A stretch of 64,000 nucleotides of DNA from Rhizobium sp. Root1220 (GTDB lineage: Bacteria > Pseudomonadota > Alphaproteobacteria > Rhizobiales > Rhizobiaceae), in the NCBI RefSeq assembly GCF_001426265.1, contig NZ_LMDG01000006.1:62001-126000 (forward strand), read 5' to 3'. The translations under genes were made by a program, and so were the position numbers. The notes below the pieces were generated by a model. That model searched no databases and was not told the DNA's origin. It saw only the letters and a list, made by a program, of their open reading frames with translations. Within the stretch, counting starts at the first letter, position 1. The number at the start of each line of letters is the position of its first letter. This document shows, one piece after another, positions 49,217 to 57,768 of this stretch.

Positions 49217-49320
49217 CAGACCGGTTTCCCGGTCTATACCCGCGAGCTCGAAGGAGGAGGAGCGCTCGAGCGGGTTCTACTTGTTCTGATCGCCAGTCCG
49301 ATGAGGGAGGAGGAGAACGG
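49188..49320 (-). ncRNA. Candidate 'cuckoo'/CcsR-like anti-Shine-Dalgarno small RNA
   Basis: On the minus strand, about 130 nt can form four elements in order. (1) GTTCT...AGAAC (49318-49283) encloses the exact motif CCTCCTCCC (49313-49305). (2) ACCCGC...GCGGGT (49275-49238) has CCTCCTCCT in its loop. (3) AGACCGG-GAAA-CCGGTCT (49235-49218) is capped by a GNRA loop. (4) An 11-bp terminator stem is followed by a U-tract (49216-49188). Two to four hairpins each displaying CCUCCUCCC define the published cuckoo RNA family, with CcsR RNAs of Rhodobacter and alpha-r14 of Sinorhizobium as relatives. The motif is complementary to Shine-Dalgarno sequences, so such RNAs may act on translation initiation. 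The RNA starts about 14 nt after a 57-codon open frame and is probably processed from its transcript. Confidence 0.72.
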
Positions 49321-49333
49321 AGCGGCGAGTTGC

Positions 49334-49507
49334 TCAGAACACGTAGTTGGTTGCGCCCTGGTGGCGCGTGACTTTATGGCCGGTGCCGATCAGCTTGAGG
49401 GTGTCCCCATTCAGCGGGCGGAGCGAGCCGAGAACGTGACGCACGGTCTGGCGCTCGCCAGCCTGCACCGGGCTGCTGTAAGCGAAGCGCGACAGAGAGG
49501 CGGTCAT
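49334..49507 (-). CDS. Small 57-residue protein of unknown function, upstream of the anti-SD RNA
   Basis: An open frame from ATG 49507 to TGA 49334 coding for 57 residues (begins MTASLSRFAYSS, ends TRHQGATNYVF; about pI basic, no membrane segment, no Cys). AAAGGA lies about 8 nt before the ATG. A promoter-like sequence sits at 49558-49586 and a terminator follows the downstream RNA, so the frame belongs to a compact minus-strand unit. In Rhodobacter a small DUF1127 gene precedes the CcsR RNAs; this protein does not show the DUF1127 pattern. I do not recognise a family. Confidence 0.6.
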   Translation of the reverse strand: MTASLSRFAYSSPVQAGERQTVRHVLGSLRPLNGDTLKLIGTGHKVTRHQGATNYVF

Positions 49508-49528
49508 TTCCAAATTCCTTTCGTTTCA

Positions 49529-49586
49529 GGTTCGTCTCGAACCCGTTTGATGACGGGTATATAGTCATTCCGAAAGTTTCAGTCAG
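49529..49586 (-). promoter_or_regulatory. Promoter and leader hairpin of the small protein/RNA unit
   Basis: Minus strand: CTGACT (49586-49581), 17-nt spacer, TATATA (49563-49558), expected start near 49551. Just downstream GGTTCG-AGA-CGAACC (49543-49529) is a 6-bp leader hairpin. A dyad ACCCGT-N6-ACGGGT (49558-49541) overlaps the -10 and start site, where an operator would be expected. The region also resembles a heat-shock -10 (ACTATAT), but the -35 CTTG is lacking. Confidence 0.5.
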
Positions 49587-49781
49587 AGGGTTTCGCTCAT
49601 GGGAGCCATGCAGGGAATGCATAAAGCGTGCCAGTTTGTTTGGTGTCGCCGCATTTTCGCCTAAATATTGCGCGGCCTGAGCGTGTGCCTGGAGCCTGGT
49701 TTTTCTCCCGCGGATTTGAAATTCCGATAACATGGCGGCGATCCACCCATCGGATTCGTAGCAAACACTAGGTTTTTGAAT

Positions 49782-51617
49782 ATGTTCCAGTCTTTCGAAG
49801 TGACCTCCTCGCCACAATTCGGCCGCGATCGCGCCACGGCCCTGCGGGAAAGTTTCGATGCCTTGGGTATCGACGCTTTCCTCGTTCCGCGTGCGGACGA
49901 GTTCAATGGCGAATATGTGCCGGCATGCGCGGAGAGATTGGCGTGGCTGACCGGATTCACGGGATCCGCGGGTGTGACGCTGGTGACGCGTTCGCAGGCT
50001 GTCGTCTTCGTCGATGGACGCTATGTCACCCAGCTTGCCGAACAGGTGGATGGTTCGGTTTTCACCGGAGGTGACCTCGTCAACGAACCGCCGCATGTCT
50101 GGCTTGTCAAGAACGCAAGCAAAGGCCTGCGTCTTGGTATTGATCCCTGGCTGCATTCGGGTGTCGAGGTGCGGCGTCTGGAAAAGGCGTTGGAAGAGAT
50201 CGGCGGTTCGCTCGTCATCCTGCCGCACAATCCACTGGACAAGCTGTGGTCGGATCGGCCGGCAGAGCCGCTGGGTGCGATGGCGATCCAGAATATTGCG
50301 CAGGCCGGCGTACTGGCCACCGAGAAGATCGCGACGATCGCCGCAGATCTCGCCCAGAAAAATCTGAAGGCTGCGCTGATCGCCGATCCGTCGTCTGTCG
50401 CCTGGACCTTCAACATCCGCGGCGCCGACGTGCCCCATACACCGCATCCATTGGCGCGCGCCCTCGTCTATGCAGACGGCAAGGCTGATCTGTTTCTGGA
50501 CAAGCGCAAGACGGGCATCGAGAGCGAGGCCTACCTGGCGCAGATGTGCGCGCAACTGCCGCCCTCGGCGCTTGCCGACAAGCTGGCGGCAGTGTCGAGC
50601 GATGGTGGCAGGATTCTGGTCGATCCTGATCTGACATCCTATGGCCTTGCCGAAATCATCCGGAAATCCGGCGGCCAGGTCGTCGAAGGCAACGACCCGG
50701 CCAAGCTGCCGCGGGCGGTCAAGAACGTCGTGGAAATCAACGGTTCCGCCGCTGCGCATCTTCAGGACGGTGCGGCGATGGTGGAATTCTTGTGCTGGCT
50801 GGCCCAGACGAAGCCAGGTGCTGTGACGGAAATCGACGTGGCGGAGAAGCTTGAGGCGACACGCGCGCGTGTCGGACAGAGCATGCAGAATCCGCTCAAG
50901 GATATCTCCTTCGATACGATCTCCGGGGCCGGCGAACATGCCGCCATCATGCACTATCGGGTGACGACGGAGAGCAATCGAAAGCTGGAGGCCGGCGAAC
51001 TCTTTCTGATCGATTCAGGGGCGCAGTACATAAACGGCACCACGGATATTACCCGCACGGTCGGAATCGGCACGGTCTCGGAGGAGCACAGGCGGTTCTT
51101 CACGCTGGTTCTCAAGGGCATGATACAGATCAGCACGGCGCGCTTTCCCAAGGGTACGCGCGGCTGCGATCTCGATCCGCTGGCACGCATTGCGCTGTGG
51201 CGGGCGGGTGCAGACTTCGGCCATGGCACGGGCCACGGCGTTGGCTCCTATCTCTCGGTGCACGAGGGGCCGCAGCGTATTTCGCGTCTTTCGACGCAAG
51301 AGCTTCTGCCGGGCATGATCCTCTCGAACGAACCGGGCTACTACCGCCCTGGTGCTTTCGGAATCCGGATCGAGAACCTGATCTATGTACGCGACGCCGA
51401 GGCAATCGATGGTGGAGATATGCCGATGCTCGGCTTCGAGACGCTGACCTTCTGCCCGATCGACCGTAGCCTCGTCATCCCCGAGCTACTGACGCATGAC
51501 GAACTGCATTGGTTCAACGATTATCACGAGCGGACCCGTGAGGCCCTGATGCCGTTGATCCACGATCGCGATGTCAAAGCGTGGCTGGAGAATGCGACAT
51601 TGCCGTTGGACTACTAA
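49782..51617 (+). CDS. pepP: Xaa-Pro aminopeptidase (aminopeptidase P, M24B family)
   Basis: A 611-residue three-domain aminopeptidase P of the eukaryote-like long type: two creatinase N-terminal domains (FLVPRADEFNGEYVPACAERLAWLTGF near residue 37) and a pita-bread M24 domain. Metal ligands are expected in FLIDSGAQY (Asp), GTTDITRTVG (Asp), FGHGTGHGVGSYLSVHEGP (His), LSNEPGYY (Glu) and FGIRIENLIY (Glu). It removes N-terminal residues next to proline. ATG 49782 is preferred; an in-frame TTG lies 6 nt upstream. It stands alone on the plus strand. Confidence 0.93.
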   Translation: MFQSFEVTSSPQFGRDRATALRESFDALGIDAFLVPRADEFNGEYVPACAERLAWLTGFTGSAGVTLVTRSQAVVFVDGRYVTQLAEQVDGSVFTGGDLVNEPPHVWLVKNASKGLRLGIDPWLHSGVEVRRLEKALEEIGGSLVILPHNPLDKLWSDRPAEPLGAMAIQNIAQAGVLATEKIATIAADLAQKNLKAALIADPSSVAWTFNIRGADVPHTPHPLARALVYADGKADLFLDKRKTGIESEAYLAQMCAQLPPSALADKLAAVSSDGGRILVDPDLTSYGLAEIIRKSGGQVVEGNDPAKLPRAVKNVVEINGSAAAHLQDGAAMVEFLCWLAQTKPGAVTEIDVAEKLEATRARVGQSMQNPLKDISFDTISGAGEHAAIMHYRVTTESNRKLEAGELFLIDSGAQYINGTTDITRTVGIGTVSEEHRRFFTLVLKGMIQISTARFPKGTRGCDLDPLARIALWRAGADFGHGTGHGVGSYLSVHEGPQRISRLSTQELLPGMILSNEPGYYRPGAFGIRIENLIYVRDAEAIDGGDMPMLGFETLTFCPIDRSLVIPELLTHDELHWFNDYHERTREALMPLIHDRDVKAWLENATLPLDY

Positions 51618-51644
51618 CCCAAAGTTTGTTGCCCGGACGCGGCG

Positions 51645-51959
51645 TCACACCCCGATGGTGTGGCGCCAGGCCATGACGACGACCCAGGCGGCGACCAGCA
51701 TCCAGGTGTGTGAAACCCGCAAGCCGACGAGCAAAGCCACGACCAGCGCCAGCTTCGTTTCCCAGCCACCTGTGAAAAAGGCCGGTGCGACGAGCGTGGT
51801 CAGAACGGCTGCCGGTACCGCGGCGAGGGCAGCCTCCACCCGCGGCGGTATCCGCTTCATCGTCGTGATGAGGATATAGCCGCCGATGCGGGTGGCGTAG
51901 GTGGCCACGGCAGCGGCGAGGATGATGAGAACCATGTGGAGGTCGAACGCCATCGTCAT
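51645..51959 (-). CDS. azlD: AzlD-family branched-chain amino-acid transport protein
   Basis: A 104-residue membrane protein with about four helices. ATYATRIGGYIL near residue 18 and PAAVLTTLVAPAFF near residue 49 match AzlD. With AzlC it forms an exporter of branched-chain amino acids (the BrnFE type). Its ATG overlaps the azlC stop codon (ATGA), showing translational coupling. It converges with pepP, 27 nt from its stop. Confidence 0.92.
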   Translation of the reverse strand: MTMAFDLHMVLIILAAAVATYATRIGGYILITTMKRIPPRVEAALAAVPAAVLTTLVAPAFFTGGWETKLALVVALLVGLRVSHTWMLVAAWVVVMAWRHTIGV

Positions 51960-52672
51960 ACCTCGTGCAGGTCGGATTCGAGTTCCTGTTCGTGGGGCGG
52001 GGGCGGAAACAAGGCCGCGAGGAGGATGCCCGCGGCGGCGCCCAGGCTCACATGCCAGGGAGATCCGACATAGTGATAGGCAATGACCGAGGCTATCGCA
52101 CTGACGGAGGCCACCGGCAGGAAATTGTCGCGGTGCCGGAAATCGAGCACGATGCCGAGGAAATACGCCGGCAGCAGGATGTCGAGGCCGATGGATTTCG
52201 GATCGCCGATGTAGCTTCCGAGCAGGCCGCCAAGCAGGCTGACAATCACCCACGGGACATAAATGACGATGCCGAAGCCCAGGTACCAGGCGAAGGTCAC
52301 GGGCTTGCCGGCCTCGCCCCGCTTCAAGGTTTCCGCAAACTGAGGGTCGACCAGCAGGAAGAAGGTGAAGAACTTCTGGATCGCCGAGAAGTGCTTGATA
52401 TAAGGCGCTATGGCGGCCGAATAGAGCACGTGGCGAAAATTGACGGCAAGAATCGAGGCTACGATCAGCCATGCCTGCACATCGTGACCGAAAAGTTCAA
52501 TCCCGACCATCTGGCTGGCGCCGGCATAGACCGTCGCACTCATGAAGGTCAGCTCGGCGAGCGACATGCCGTGATCGGCTGCAAGTGCTCCGAACAGAGC
52601 GCCGAATGGGGCCGAGGCCAGCGCTATGGCGGAGCCGCCGCGCAAGCCTTCGAAAAAATCCGCGCGACTCAT
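51956..52672 (-). CDS. azlC: AzlC-family branched-chain amino-acid exporter large subunit
   Basis: A 238-residue membrane protein with six to eight helices. GSAIALASAPFGALFGALAADHGMS near residue 13, FMSATVYAGASQMVGIELF near residue 44 and LAVNFRHVLYSAAIAPYI near residue 75 are AzlC signatures. It pairs with the overlapping azlD to export branched-chain amino acids or analogues. ATG 52672 has AAGGA at good spacing; a TTG 9 nt upstream is a less likely start. The start is divergent from the DUF2164 gene. Confidence 0.92.
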   Translation of the reverse strand: MSRADFFEGLRGGSAIALASAPFGALFGALAADHGMSLAELTFMSATVYAGASQMVGIELFGHDVQAWLIVASILAVNFRHVLYSAAIAPYIKHFSAIQKFFTFFLLVDPQFAETLKRGEAGKPVTFAWYLGFGIVIYVPWVIVSLLGGLLGSYIGDPKSIGLDILLPAYFLGIVLDFRHRDNFLPVASVSAIASVIAYHYVGSPWHVSLGAAAGILLAALFPPPPHEQELESDLHEV

Positions 52673-52804
52673 CGGCGACAATCCTTCTGGAATTTGGAGT
52701 TCCCTCTAAGGTGATGAGGTAGCTGGTTCAAACGAATTTCCTTGATTGACCGATCGATTCCGCTGAACGGTGCAATCCTGGCCGAACACCCGACGCGAGG
52801 AATG

Positions 52805-53053
52805 ATGAAGACGATCGAATTTTCAAAGGAAGACAAAGCGGCGTTGGTGGCGCGCATCCAGCACTATTTCGACAGCGAACTCGATCAGCCGATCGGTCTT
52901 CTCAAAGCGGAGTTCGTGCTCGAATTCCTTGGCAAGGAAATCGGCACAGCCTACTACAGGCAAGGGCTCGAGGATGCGCAGATAGCGCTTTCCAAGCGAG
53001 TTGACGATTTTTCCGACGACATCTATCAGCTACAGCGCCAAGCCACGGATTGA
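52805..53053 (+). CDS. DUF2164 family protein
   Basis: An 82-residue, mostly helical protein of the DUF2164 family: KTIEFSKEDKAALVARIQHYF at the start, DQPIGLLKAEFVLEFLGKEIGTAYYRQGLEDAQ in the middle. The family is small, cytoplasmic and of unknown function. I chose ATG 52805, three nucleotides after GAGGA-ATG; the preceding ATG at 52802 is an alternative. Its stop codon directly abuts the stop of convergent pncA. Confidence 0.82.
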   Translation: MKTIEFSKEDKAALVARIQHYFDSELDQPIGLLKAEFVLEFLGKEIGTAYYRQGLEDAQIALSKRVDDFSDDIYQLQRQATD

Positions 53054-53680
53054 TCAGCCGGACATTGCCTGGCGGCTGTCGATGACCTCGATGCCATGCT
53101 CGCGCATTTCGTGGATCGCTTCGGCGATGCCGTCCGGCGTGATGCCACGGCTTGCGTCCTCGATAAATCGTACCTTCACACCCGGCATCATTTCTAGTGC
53201 ATCGAGCGCTGAAAACCTGACACAGTAGTCGGTCGCAAGGCCACAGACGTCGAGATCGGTGACTCCCTGTCCTTCGAGAAAGTCGGCAAGCCCGGTGATG
53301 GCGTCGCGTTCGTTGTCGCGGAAGGCGGAATAGCTGTCGACATTCCGGTTCTCGCCTTTCTGCAGGATCAGGTCGATTTCGGCGGCCCTCAGATCCGGGT
53401 GAAGTTCGGCATCCAGCGTCCCCTGAACGCAGTGGTCCGGCCACATCATTTGTGGCTTACCGGAAAGCACTCCCAGCTCGAAGGGATGCTTGCCCGGATG
53501 CGAGGAGGCAAAGCTGCCGTGGCCGGCCGGATGCCAGTCCTGCGAGGCGACGATCAGGTCGTATTTGCCGCTGTCGATCAGTGCGTTCGCTATCGGAACG
53601 ACCTTGTCTCCGTCAGGAACCGGAAGATTGCCGCCAGGGCAGAAACCATTCTGAATATCGACCAGCAGCAAGGCTTTCAT
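53054..53680 (-). CDS. pncA: Nicotinamidase
   Basis: A 208-residue isochorismatase-fold amidase. The catalytic triad is visible as Asp in LLVDIQNGF near residue 8, Lys in ILQKGENR near residue 110 and Cys in ATDYCVRFSA near residue 155. The metal site is in SQDWHPAGHGSFA (Asp52, His54 region). It converts nicotinamide to nicotinate for NAD salvage. ATG 53680 starts the conserved MKALLLVDIQ sequence; the frame stays open further upstream without homology. No nucleotides separate its stop from that of DUF2164. Confidence 0.94.
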   Translation of the reverse strand: MKALLLVDIQNGFCPGGNLPVPDGDKVVPIANALIDSGKYDLIVASQDWHPAGHGSFASSHPGKHPFELGVLSGKPQMMWPDHCVQGTLDAELHPDLRAAEIDLILQKGENRNVDSYSAFRDNERDAITGLADFLEGQGVTDLDVCGLATDYCVRFSALDALEMMPGVKVRFIEDASRGITPDGIAEAIHEMREHGIEVIDSRQAMSG

Positions 53681-53747
53681 GCACGCGTCTCCACCTGTTG
53701 TTGCGGCGCAAGATGCCAATGTGGACGGCAAGGTGCAAGGGCCGAAA

Positions 53748-53773
53748 CGCTTCGCCGCGGAGACGGCGAAGCG
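53748..53773 (-). terminator. Terminator after the FucP/GluP transporter gene
   Basis: CGCTTCGCC pairs with GGCGAAGCG (9 bp, 8-nt loop); on the minus strand a short TTTCGG tail follows. It lies just beyond the stop of the transporter and before pncA. Confidence 0.65.
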
Positions 53774-53785
53774 CTAACTCGCAGT

Positions 53786-55066
53786 TCAGGTCGGGCGGTG
53801 GCCCTTCAGGCCGTAGAAGGCAATGTAGACATAGCAAATGATCGGCATCAGGAACGCCAGATGAATGCCGATCGTGTCGGCGAGACCACCTTGCACGAGA
53901 GGAAGCAGCGCGCCGCCGACGATAGCCAGGCAAAGGATGCCCGAGCCCTGACTGGTGTATTTGCCGAGGCCGTAGAGCGCCAGGCTGAAGATCGTGGGGA
54001 ACATGATCGAGTTGAAGAGCCCGATCGCCAAAACCGACCACATGGCCACATGGCCACCGGAAAAGACGGTGAGCAGCAGCAGGGCGATGACGACGACGGC
54101 GTTGAAGGCAAGCGCCTTTCCGTCATCGATGTAGCGCATCGCGATTGAGCCGATGAAGCGCCCGATCATGGCGCCGCCCCAAAAGTAGGAGACGTAGTGC
54201 GCCGCCTCTGCCTCGGAGAAGCCTGCGATATCTGGCTGGCTCATGAAGTTGACCAGGAAGCTGCCAATGCTCACCTCGGCGCCGACATAGAGGAAAATGC
54301 CGATTGCACCCAATACGAGGTGCCGGTAGCGCCAGGCGGATCCGCCGCCGACGATCGGCTCGATGTCATCGTCGCCTTCGACCTGGGGCAGTTTCAGCGC
54401 CGCGAAGACAGCGGCCAGCAGTAGAAACGCGATTGCCAGCAACATGTAGGGGAACTTCACCGCGCTCGCCTCTGCAATCCGTATGGCGTCAAGCTGTTCC
54501 GGCGTTGCGCCCGAAACGGCAGCAGTCGCCGAGGACAGGATGAGGAATGCGCCGAACATCGGAGCAAGCGTCGTGCCGAGCGAATTGAAGGCCTGGGTGA
54601 GATTGAGGCGGCTTGCGGCCGTATCCGGCGGGCCAAGAACGGTCACATAGGGGTTGGCCGCCACCTGCAGCAGCGTGATACCACACGCCAGCACGAACAG
54701 TGCGCCAAGAAAAAGTGCGTAGACGCGATAGCTTGCCGCCGGAATGAAAAGCGCGCAGCCGATCGCCGCGATGACCAGGCCTAGCACGATGCCCCACTTG
54801 TAGCCGATGCGCTTGACGAGTGCGCCAGCTGGCAGAGACGCTATGAAATAAGCGCCGAAGAAGCAGAACTGGATCAGCATGGATTGCGTGTAGTTCAGCT
54901 GGAAGACATTCTTCAGGTGCGGCACCAGAATGTCGTTCAGGCAGGTGATGAAGCCCCACATGAAGAACAGCGACGTCAGCGCCACGAGAGCAAACTGATA
55001 GTTCACTACGGGGGAAGGTGAGGCCGGACGTGTCGTCGCGGCATTGTTGGTGATGATACCAGCCAA
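53786..55066 (-). CDS. Sugar:H+ symporter, FucP/GluP (FHS) family
   Basis: A major facilitator with twelve membrane helices. [24 protein letters not shown] near residue 24 is the family signature, followed by [22 protein letters not shown] and [15 protein letters not shown]. Members import glucose, galactose, mannose or fucose with protons. The start is uncertain: TTG 55066 (426 residues) keeps the usual N-terminus and is preceded by ACAGGAAA. The frame stays open to 55177 without homology. The 240 nt upstream are AT-richer and probably regulatory. Confidence 0.87.
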   Translation of the reverse strand: MAGIITNNAATTRPASPSPVVNYQFALVALTSLFFMWGFITCLNDILVPHLKNVFQLNYTQSMLIQFCFFGAYFIASLPAGALVKRIGYKWGIVLGLVIAAIGCALFIPAASYRVYALFLGALFVLACGITLLQVAANPYVTVLGPPDTAASRLNLTQAFNSLGTTLAPMFGAFLILSSATAAVSGATPEQLDAIRIAEASAVKFPYMLLAIAFLLLAAVFAALKLPQVEGDDDIEPIVGGGSAWRYRHLVLGAIGIFLYVGAEVSIGSFLVNFMSQPDIAGFSEAEAAHYVSYFWGGAMIGRFIGSIAMRYIDDGKALAFNAVVVIALLLLTVFSGGHVAMWSVLAIGLFNSIMFPTIFSLALYGLGKYTSQGSGILCLAIVGGALLPLVQGGLADTIGIHLAFLMPIICYVYIAFYGLKGHRPT

Positions 55067-55305
55067 TTTCCTGTACCTCTTGCTATTGTTTGCGCCGGGT
55101 ATTTTCCATGGAAAGCCGTCTTGTCCGACGGGCCGGCGGCGGCTCGGCGGGGCGCTCTGGGAGAAAGCGTGCAGCAAGCCACAAGCCTAATATATGCCGT
55201 TGCCGACAACTTCGATAGTATTCAAACGATTTTTGTTGTGATTCCAGAACTACAGAGAGGCGGCGAGCGCTATCCACACTCTCCCGGAGACCCAACCCGG
55301 ACAAC

Positions 55306-56172
55306 TCAATATCCGCTTCTGTTCCGGCTCCTGGGATCGTTTGTCATCCTTGTGCGATAGATTTCGCCTTTCCTAGCCTCGCTGCGCCAAGGGCGAGCCT
55401 TCTGAATCGGAATATCGTAAGCAGGATCGCTTCGATCCAGGACTGCGGTGGCAAAGCCGGGCTCGGGAAAATCGAAGCATCGCGCGGACCATTTACCGTC
55501 CGGTCCAATGATACCGGCAGGCCCTTTATGGGCTTTTTGTGCCGGAGTGGCTGCGCTGATCCAGATGCAGTTCAAGCCTGCATGTGCCTGAAGCGCGATC
55601 TGAAAGTCCGTGGCGATGCCATATGACGAGAAGATAACCCCATCCACCCCCAGGCGCTCATATTCGCTGAAGACCTCGGCGAATTGGGATTCAATGCAGA
55701 TCGCGCAACCAAAATCACAGTCGTCGACTTTGAAGGTGACCGGTTCTGTTCCGGGTGTGTACCAGCCACCGAGTTCCGAATTTGACAGAAATCGCTTGTC
55801 GTAGCGCGTCAGCAGAGTGCCGGCATCGGAAAAGACGTAGAGACTATTGTGCGGTGGGTAGCCTGCGGAGAGCCGATGCGCTCCTCCTACAACGGCAAAG
55901 ATACGGAGTTGCCTGCAAAGTTCAGCTATTGCGCGGAGTTCGGTTTCCTGAATTGCCCAATCAAAGGTCGCCCAATCATCAGGCTTCGTGATCTGGAATT
56001 TTCCATATCCGGACAATGCGCCTTCGCAGAAATTGATAAGCCGGACTTCTTCCGCTGCCGCATCGGCAATCATCCCACGTATGGCAGTCCCGTTGGCGGA
56101 GACGCACGCTGAAACGTTCGTCTGTGCAGCGGCTATTTTCAACGATTCGTCTCCTGCTTCGTCGAAGGGCAT
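55306..56172 (-). CDS. Nitrilase-superfamily carbon-nitrogen hydrolase
   Basis: A 288-residue hydrolase with the Glu-Lys-Cys triad: Glu in NFCEGALSGYG near residue 50, Lys in TRYDKRFLSN near residue 124 and Cys in CAICIESQFAEVF near residue 157. The fold hydrolyses or condenses amide-like C-N bonds. No partner domain is present (it is not fused to NAD synthetase or acyltransferase) and the substrate cannot be inferred. ATG 56172 has GTGAAGA upstream. It stands between the transporter and a GGDEF protein on the same strand. Confidence 0.85.
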   Translation of the reverse strand: MPFDEAGDESLKIAAAQTNVSACVSANGTAIRGMIADAAAEEVRLINFCEGALSGYGKFQITKPDDWATFDWAIQETELRAIAELCRQLRIFAVVGGAHRLSAGYPPHNSLYVFSDAGTLLTRYDKRFLSNSELGGWYTPGTEPVTFKVDDCDFGCAICIESQFAEVFSEYERLGVDGVIFSSYGIATDFQIALQAHAGLNCIWISAATPAQKAHKGPAGIIGPDGKWSARCFDFPEPGFATAVLDRSDPAYDIPIQKARPWRSEARKGEIYRTRMTNDPRSRNRSGY

Positions 56173-56283
56173 TCTTCACGATTCGAAGCGGTGTGTGACC
56201 CTCAATTGTGAGAAACAGAAATGCGATCGCACCCGATGCTGCCGTATTGCATCGCTCGAACCCGAGGCGGATGTGTCGAAGGG

Positions 56284-57768
56284 TCAGGCGGCCGAGACGG
56301 ATTTTTCAGGTCCGGAGGTCGTGTCCTGCTGATCGCCCGCCTCGGCTTTGCGACTGACATGGTACGCGCGCTTCTGCTCATACATGGCAAGATCCGCACG
56401 GCGGACCATCGCTTCCATGGATTCCCCAGGTTCGCTGGTCGCCACACCCAAGGAAATGCTCAAGGGGGCGCTGGAATAGAACTGGTTGTTGATCTTCAGC
56501 AGCTCGCCGACCGTTTCCACCATCGTCGCGGCCGCCTGCCTGTCCGCGCCCGGCATCAGCACGGCGAATTCGTCGCCGCCGATGCGCGCGGCATGGTTCG
56601 GCTGCGAGGCCACGCCGTTCAGCACTTCGCCCAGCCGGCGCAACAGTGCATCGCCGGCGTCATGCCCGAGCTGGTCATTGGCGTCCTTGAGACCGTTGAG
56701 GTCGATGATGATCGCGGAGACGGGCCGCAACGACTTGCGCTCGAGCCTGTTCAGCTCGTCCATGTAGAAGGCGCGATTGTGGAGCTTGGTCAGTACGTCG
56801 TGCTTGCCGAGATATTCGAGATAGGCTTCCGCCTTCTTGCGCGCGGTGATGTCGGTGAGCGCCACCTGCACCAGTGACCAGTCGCCTTCATGTCCGGGCA
56901 GGACGGAAAACTGCAGCAGAACGAAACGCTCGGAGCCGTCCAGCGCATAGTTGATCACTTCGCGCTGATGGAAAAGCTTCCCGTTCCAAAGCTCGATCAG
57001 CTGCTCCCGAAAATGCTTCTCCATGTCGTCGCGGAAGATATCGCCGATGCGCTTGAGGAGCGTATGGCGATCGGACGCACAGAAGAGGTCGAGCGTCGCC
57101 TGATTGACTTCGATGACCCGGATTTCGCTCATGCATTGGCGGACGAACTCCGGATGCACGTCGGTGAATACGCGGAAGTCGTCGATGCCGCGATCGCGAA
57201 CGTCTTCGAGCAGCAGCTTGATCTGGCTGAAATCCTCGACCCAGAGCGACACCGGGGAATGCTCGAAGATGCCTTCGGCATAGCGGCGGTTCTCGCGCTC
57301 GTTGCGTCGCGCTTCCTCACGCGCCGTGACGTCCTCGGTCGTGAGCAGAAGCCGGCCCAGGGACTGCTCGTAGCCCGGCAGCACCGAACCGCGCAGCTGG
57401 ATGTCGAGCCTGCGGCCGGAAAGCGAGTAGTTTACCGCGCTGCTGGTGAATTCCGTCTTGCCTTCCCAAAGAGCCGCCAGTTCGCTGACGTGGCTTTCAA
57501 GCATCTCGTCGCGAAATACGCGGCCGAGATTGGCGACGAGGTGATTGAGGCCATCTGCCTCGAAAAGTTCCAGCGTCTTGCGGTTTACGCGCAACACCCG
57601 GATTTGCTGCGAGCAAGCGGCAACGCGGCTGAGATCTTCCCGCAAATAGGCTCGGATGTCATCGATGCCTTCAGCGCGCCAGCGGTCGAACAGCGCCTGC
57701 ACGCCGCTGAAATCCTCGATCCACATGGCGATGGGTGACAAATCAAAAATATCGGTGTCGGTCGTCAT
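56284..57768 (-). CDS. Diguanylate cyclase with two tandem PAS modules
   Basis: A protein of about 494 residues (counting from ATG 57768; an ATG six bases upstream is also possible). Two homologous PAS modules occur in tandem: the first begins near DLSPIAMWIEDFSGVQALFD, the second near HSPVSLWVEDFSQIKLLLED, and both continue with RVNRKTLELF/EVNQATLDLF. A GGDEF domain follows, with RIGGDEFAVLMPG, so it should make c-di-GMP. No RxxD inhibitory site is seen upstream of GGDEF. No membrane segment is seen, so the signal is probably cytoplasmic; ligand unknown. Confidence 0.88.
   Translation of the reverse strand: MTTDTDIFDLSPIAMWIEDFSGVQALFDRWRAEGIDDIRAYLREDLSRVAACSQQIRVLRVNRKTLELFEADGLNHLVANLGRVFRDEMLESHVSELAALWEGKTEFTSSAVNYSLSGRRLDIQLRGSVLPGYEQSLGRLLLTTEDVTAREEARRNERENRRYAEGIFEHSPVSLWVEDFSQIKLLLEDVRDRGIDDFRVFTDVHPEFVRQCMSEIRVIEVNQATLDLFCASDRHTLLKRIGDIFRDDMEKHFREQLIELWNGKLFHQREVINYALDGSERFVLLQFSVLPGHEGDWSLVQVALTDITARKKAEAYLEYLGKHDVLTKLHNRAFYMDELNRLERKSLRPVSAIIIDLNGLKDANDQLGHDAGDALLRRLGEVLNGVASQPNHAARIGGDEFAVLMPGADRQAAATMVETVGELLKINNQFYSSAPLSISLGVATSEPGESMEAMVRRADLAMYEQKRAYHVSRKAEAGDQQDTTSGPEKSVSAA

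Noticed and set aside
49529..49558. Two mutually exclusive hairpins forming a riboswitch-like leader of the 57-codon gene
   Set aside because: The stems share three bases, but the first arm of one lies upstream of the expected start site and would not be transcribed. Only the smaller hairpin was kept as a leader element.
49374..50954. A 526-codon minus-strand open frame across pepP
   Set aside because: It is antisense to aminopeptidase P, whose metal ligands are all visible. The part left of 49507 overlaps the better-supported 57-codon gene in another frame.
55067..55305. A LacI-type operator before the FucP/GluP transporter
   Set aside because: The region is AT-richer and contains TATATT, but I could not find a convincing palindrome or a -35/-10 pair with proper spacing.
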